DNA of 64,000 bases from Capsicum annuum. Its lineage: Eukaryota; Streptophyta; Magnoliopsida; Solanales; Solanaceae. The notes below the pieces were generated by a model. That model saw only the letters and a program-made list of their open reading frames with translations. It was not told the origin of the DNA and ran no database searches. The DNA lies in NCBI RefSeq assembly GCF_002878395.1, contig NC_061115.1, positions 153,017,649 to 153,081,648 of the forward strand. Direction: 5' to 3'. Both the position numbers and the translations under genes were made by a program. Shown piece by piece: positions 60,641-64,000 of the stretch (the stretch's first letter is position 1; each line of letters starts with the position of its first letter).

Positions 60641-62057
60641 TTATTTAATAGCAGTTGAGTGCGAATTTACTAGTTGACTCATAGAAGATATGTCACTCTT
60701 CATTGTAGTCACCCCAGAATTGGTCACCTCAACTCTCTTTAATAGTTTCTTCATCATGTCCTCCATGGACATTTTGCCTGAACTAGTGACAGTATTATCA
60801 CGGCTTCCAAGAGGTACATATAGTCCACTCCTATCACTTTTATTCTTCCAATCTCCTTGATGGTTCCAACCTTGGTTTCCTTGACCACCTATCCAAAAAA
60901 CCCCATGGTTATGCAAGTTGTTAGCCTCTTCCTCGGTGTTTGATTCAGCTCTCTTACCATGGGACCCTACATATTTTACCTTTTCTACATTCCCTGGTAG
61001 CAAATGTTTCGTGAGCAGATCCATCTGGGTATTCATGTGAGCCATATCCTGATCACACTTCTCTTCTCTTCTACATTGTTCTGCTAATATTACACTAGAC
61101 CCAGTACTGTTTGCTACCATATAATCTCTGGTATGCCAAGCTCTACTTGTCTTACTCATTCTTTCTGACTTGTCCGCAGCCTCAGTAAAGGTGAGCTCTA
61201 TAAAAGCTCCTCCTGTAGCATTATCCACTATTGGATTTGTAAGTGAGTTCAAAGCTCTGTAGAATATTTCCATCAAGTGTTCATCAGTCATCTTATGGTT
61301 TGGGAATTGAGTCGACTTCTTTTTAAACCTCTCCCAAGTCTTATGCAAAGCTTCATTAGCTAATTTCTTAAAGTTGCTAATCTTATCTCTTATCTGTAAC
61401 ATTCTGGAGGGCAAAAAGAACCTTTTTAGGAGAACTTTTTTCAATTGCCTCCAGTTTGTTATAGAATCAGGAGTCAACTTATTCAACCACATAGTTGCCT
61501 CTCCAGACAGAGATAGTGGGAATAATCTCAAACAAATAGCATTTTTCCCACTCCTGGATTATCAAATGACTTATAAATATTGATGAAATTCACCAAATAT
61601 AGATTTAGATCATCACCGGGTAATCCACCAAAGAGTCCATTCAAATTCAGTAGCTGGATCATAGTACTGGTGATGTTGAATTTTACCCTAGGAGCTAGTG
61701 GTGGTAGAATGATTTCCCCTTTAGCTCCAGCTCTATCTAAATCATCCTCATCATTATCAATATCAAACTACACAGCTTGACGGTCTACGCTTCCTCTGAA
61801 TGGACAATTTCGATTTACAGGTGCAACTACTCCCGCTGCACGTCTCCTATTATCCAGGTTAATTAAATCATCATCTCCCAGGTACTCTTCATCCGTATTT
61901 GATACCCGCCTAGGTTATCTATATTCTATTGATTTAACTAATCCCTAACCAAGGTGGCTAGTCTTCCTGCTTCTTGTGGGTTTACCATTCTATCGATCAA
62001 CTGAGGTTTTGGATGTATTGGTAAAAATGGTTTACCTAAACTCCGTGTACTTGGCAT
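60641..62057 (-). pseudogene. Gag, E interior 2
   Basis: A likely start is MPSTRSLGKPFLPIHPKPQL at 62057, about 90 bp inside the primer site. The frame then breaks in several places. From 61531 it is open for 296 codons: RLFPLSLSGEATMWLNKL, SITNWRQLKKVLLKRFFLP, ALHKTWERFKKKSTQFPNHK, GGAFIELTFTEAA. This is the retrotransposon gag (capsid) domain of Athila type, followed by a charged tail with N/Q-rich and W/G motifs (WIGGQGNQGWNHQG). It is longer and less damaged than the copy in interior 1. It also holds the unoccupied ATAGA target (61599-61603) of element C. Confidence 0.88.
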
Positions 62058-62150
62058 AAACACTAACTACCCTGCAGAGAACAAAAGCAACAAATAAAAG
62101 TAAAACCAGGAAACTTAATACGAGTCAATTTTCACAGATATACTAAGTAT

Positions 62151-62168
62151 TCCCCAGCAACGGCACCA
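62151..62168 (-). other. Primer-binding site, E interior 2 (tRNA-Asp type)
   Basis: Minus strand TGGTGCCGTTGCTGGGGA, 5 bp from LTR 3. It matches the tRNA-Asp primer site used by plant Athila-type elements (TGGCGCCGTTGCCGGGGA form) with two changes. The first interior lacks it. Confidence 0.85.
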
Positions 62169-62173
62169 AAATT

Positions 62174-63736
62174 TGATTGCCCAAATTATACCTCTCTTGT
62201 GATAGAGTAAGCGGTCATTGTCAAATATATAACCCAACTAGGTTGGGGTCGAATCCCATAGGAAATAAGGTATCAATCAAGTCTATTTGTGATTAAAATA
62301 ACTGATAGATAATGGTTTCCTTTAATTAGTGGTTTTATCAATCAAACGATGATTAAAGTTTCTACTTGCTTAAGAACTCAAAGCTAAAATTTCAATGGTT
62401 TAAATCAATGATAGAGAGAAACTAGGGTTGTGATCACTATGATTATTAATCCCCATTGAATAATAACTGTAGTATTAGGTTCTCATGACTTTTGAGAAAC
62501 ACCAAATTATCAGTATCAACAGTCCATCTAAGTATTACTCAACCTACCTAGATGTTGTGCTCCTTAATTCTCTCAAACTTAGGAAAACCTTCTATTCAGA
62601 CTGATTTTATCTCGAGTTGATTAATCTTGTTACAGCATTAATCATTAGATGGAAAATTAACCTTCCCAAATACTCGTTGATAATTCACTACCTTTAGTTT
62701 ATTTCTCAATTCGAGAAAGCAAACATAAGACTAGATCTATTGTTTGCAACCAATAGAAAATAATAATTACAAAGGAATTATCAAGATGTTCCCACAATCA
62801 CTCAAACCCTAACCAACTATTAAATCCATAGAGGAATAATCATAGATCCCACAACCCCAGTTGTGAGTTTTAGTTCCACATAATATAGAAAGAGATAGCA
62901 ACAATTGTATTCCACATTTAGAGAAATTAAACTTATAAAAGATGAAGTCTGAAGTTGATTCTCTTCCAAGTTCAAGAAAAAGTTCCCAAAACTCAATCAC
63001 AGAGTTAAAAATTGAATTCTAAGTTAAGAGGCCAAAAAAGAGGTGACTTTGACTTTGGAATCAGTTCTAGCTACTGAATGAAACCCTAAAAGCTGCTATT
63101 TATATCTATAACTTAAAGGAAATTCAAAAATAAAAATTCAGATTTTTGCTCCTTTAGATGACGACATTTGTGATGACTTATCACAAATCTGACGCCACGT
63201 GAGACGACATGTGTAACGACTAATCAAGAGTCTGATGACTTATTGGAAAATGTCGTCAACTCCTCTTCAAATTCTATTTTTGTTGCCTTCAGCTAACAAC
63301 AAGTCCTAATGTCTTATCAGGAAGTTGACGACTTATCAAAAAATTTCATCAACTCCTCTTCAAATTCCATGTTTGCTGCCTTTGGCTGACGACAAGTCCT
63401 GACGGATTATCAGGAAGTTGACGACTTAGCAAAAAATGTAGTCAGAAATGCTTCACCTTTCTTGTGCTCTGCTTATGTGTGATTACATGTTCTGATAGCT
63501 TATGACAGATCTGATAGCTTATCAGACCAAGTCATTGGATGAAATCTTCAAAACTTAATTTCTTGCATCTTTGACCAAAAATCATCCTTCTGAACGTAGC
63601 TTTCTATATGTTTATGCATCTTGACATTCCTACAAAATCACATGAAATATCATCAAAAACAACGATAGTTATTTAAGAACTTACAATAATTCCAAGTTCA
63701 AAGTCTTAAATGTGCTAACAGAAGGCCAGCACATCA
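62174..63736 (-). repeat. E LTR 3 (5' end of array)
   Basis: 1563 bp, TG...CA ends, nearly the same length as LTR 1. TATA box at about 63096-63105. It is flanked on the right by AGCAG and the resumed right arm of the inverted repeat. Confidence 0.92.
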
Positions 63737-64000
63737 AGCAGTGTAGGGCTTTGGAGGTCGTTTAGAAGTCCATTGAACCGTTAAAATCAATCCAACCACT
63801 ATTTGAATATTTACATTGCCACCAAAAACTTGAACCCTTCTCCAAACTTGACACATAAATATTAGCAAAATCTTTATTAAATCATAATAGGGTATCGACA
63901 CTACCTACTTGGTCCCTCAGTCTTACCAGTTCTAACCTAACAATCTTAATTATAAAATGCCATATCTTGTTTGAAAGATTAACTCCTAATAGTTAAAGAA
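63737..64000 (-). repeat. Large inverted repeat, right arm (outer part)
   Basis: Reverse complement of about 42295-42560. Matching blocks include TTGGATTGATTTTAA, CAATGGACTT, TTATGTGTCAAGTTTGGAGAAG and GTGTCGATACC. It continues the arm broken at 43727 and runs to the window edge. Confidence 0.88.

Larger units (their letters stand above)
43728..63736 (-). mobile_element. Tandem Athila-like array E (LTR-int-LTR-int-LTR)
   Basis: Three LTRs (43728-45291, 56455-57921, 62174-63736) separate two interiors. The outer flanks AACAG (43723-43727) and AGCAG (63737-63741) differ by one base and fit a 5-bp target duplication, so the array looks like one insertion later enlarged by recombination. Both interiors encode only gag and protease of the Athila type. 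No reverse transcriptase or integrase is present. The first interior is interrupted by element C. Confidence 0.88.

Overview
This 64-kb window is plant nuclear DNA with no intact host gene. It is AT-rich heterochromatin made almost entirely of nested retrotransposons and degraded DNA transposons. A TS-like SINE tail, Tekay-type chromovirus elements, an Athila-type element with a tRNA-Asp primer site and a MULE with TCTGTTGCAACAGA-type subterminal repeats all suggest a Solanaceae genome. Pepper (Capsicum) is my best guess, but that is inference from family resemblance, not a database match. No tRNA or rRNA gene, CRISPR array or bacterial feature was seen. All sequence comparisons below were made by eye.

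Layout. 1-4694: two copies of one LTR family in opposite orientation. 4695-6560: unassigned AT-rich DNA. 6560-17150: a minus-strand LINE endonuclease gene cut into three pieces, one break caused by a hAT-like MITE (7326-7902, 8-bp target duplication) and the other by a non-autonomous LTR element, called B here (8117-16922, target duplication CCTTA). 17151-20282: noncoding DNA with a (TA)n tract, a 169-bp tandem duplication and an LTR-like fragment. 20283-35778: a decayed LTR element D, whose noncoding interior is related to that of B, split by a structurally complete Tekay-like gypsy element A (20733-30608, target duplication CTAAA). The gag-pol of A is a pseudogene. 35779-37366: SINE sequence and spacer. 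37367-41884: a decayed MULE with a broken transposase and arrays of short palindromes at both ends. 42295-64000: a large imperfect inverted repeat whose right arm is interrupted by a 20-kb tandem Athila-like array E (LTR-interior-LTR-interior-LTR, 43728-63736). The first interior of E is itself interrupted by a gag-only Tekay-like element C (48837-56143, target duplication ATAGA).

Relative order of events. The LINE is older than the MITE and B. D is older than A. The inverted repeat is older than E, and E is older than C. The second E interior still has the unoccupied C target site, and one inverted-repeat arm still resembles the unoccupied E target site, so both nestings can be checked inside the window.

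How the parts relate. Only A carries the whole gypsy coding set, and that set is dead here. B, C, D and E lack reverse transcriptase and integrase, so they could only have moved with enzymes supplied by relatives. Five otherwise diverged LTR types carry a common module of about 55 bp on the upstream side of their promoters, and most also carry family-specific tandem repeats there. That is the most interesting recurring pattern in the window.
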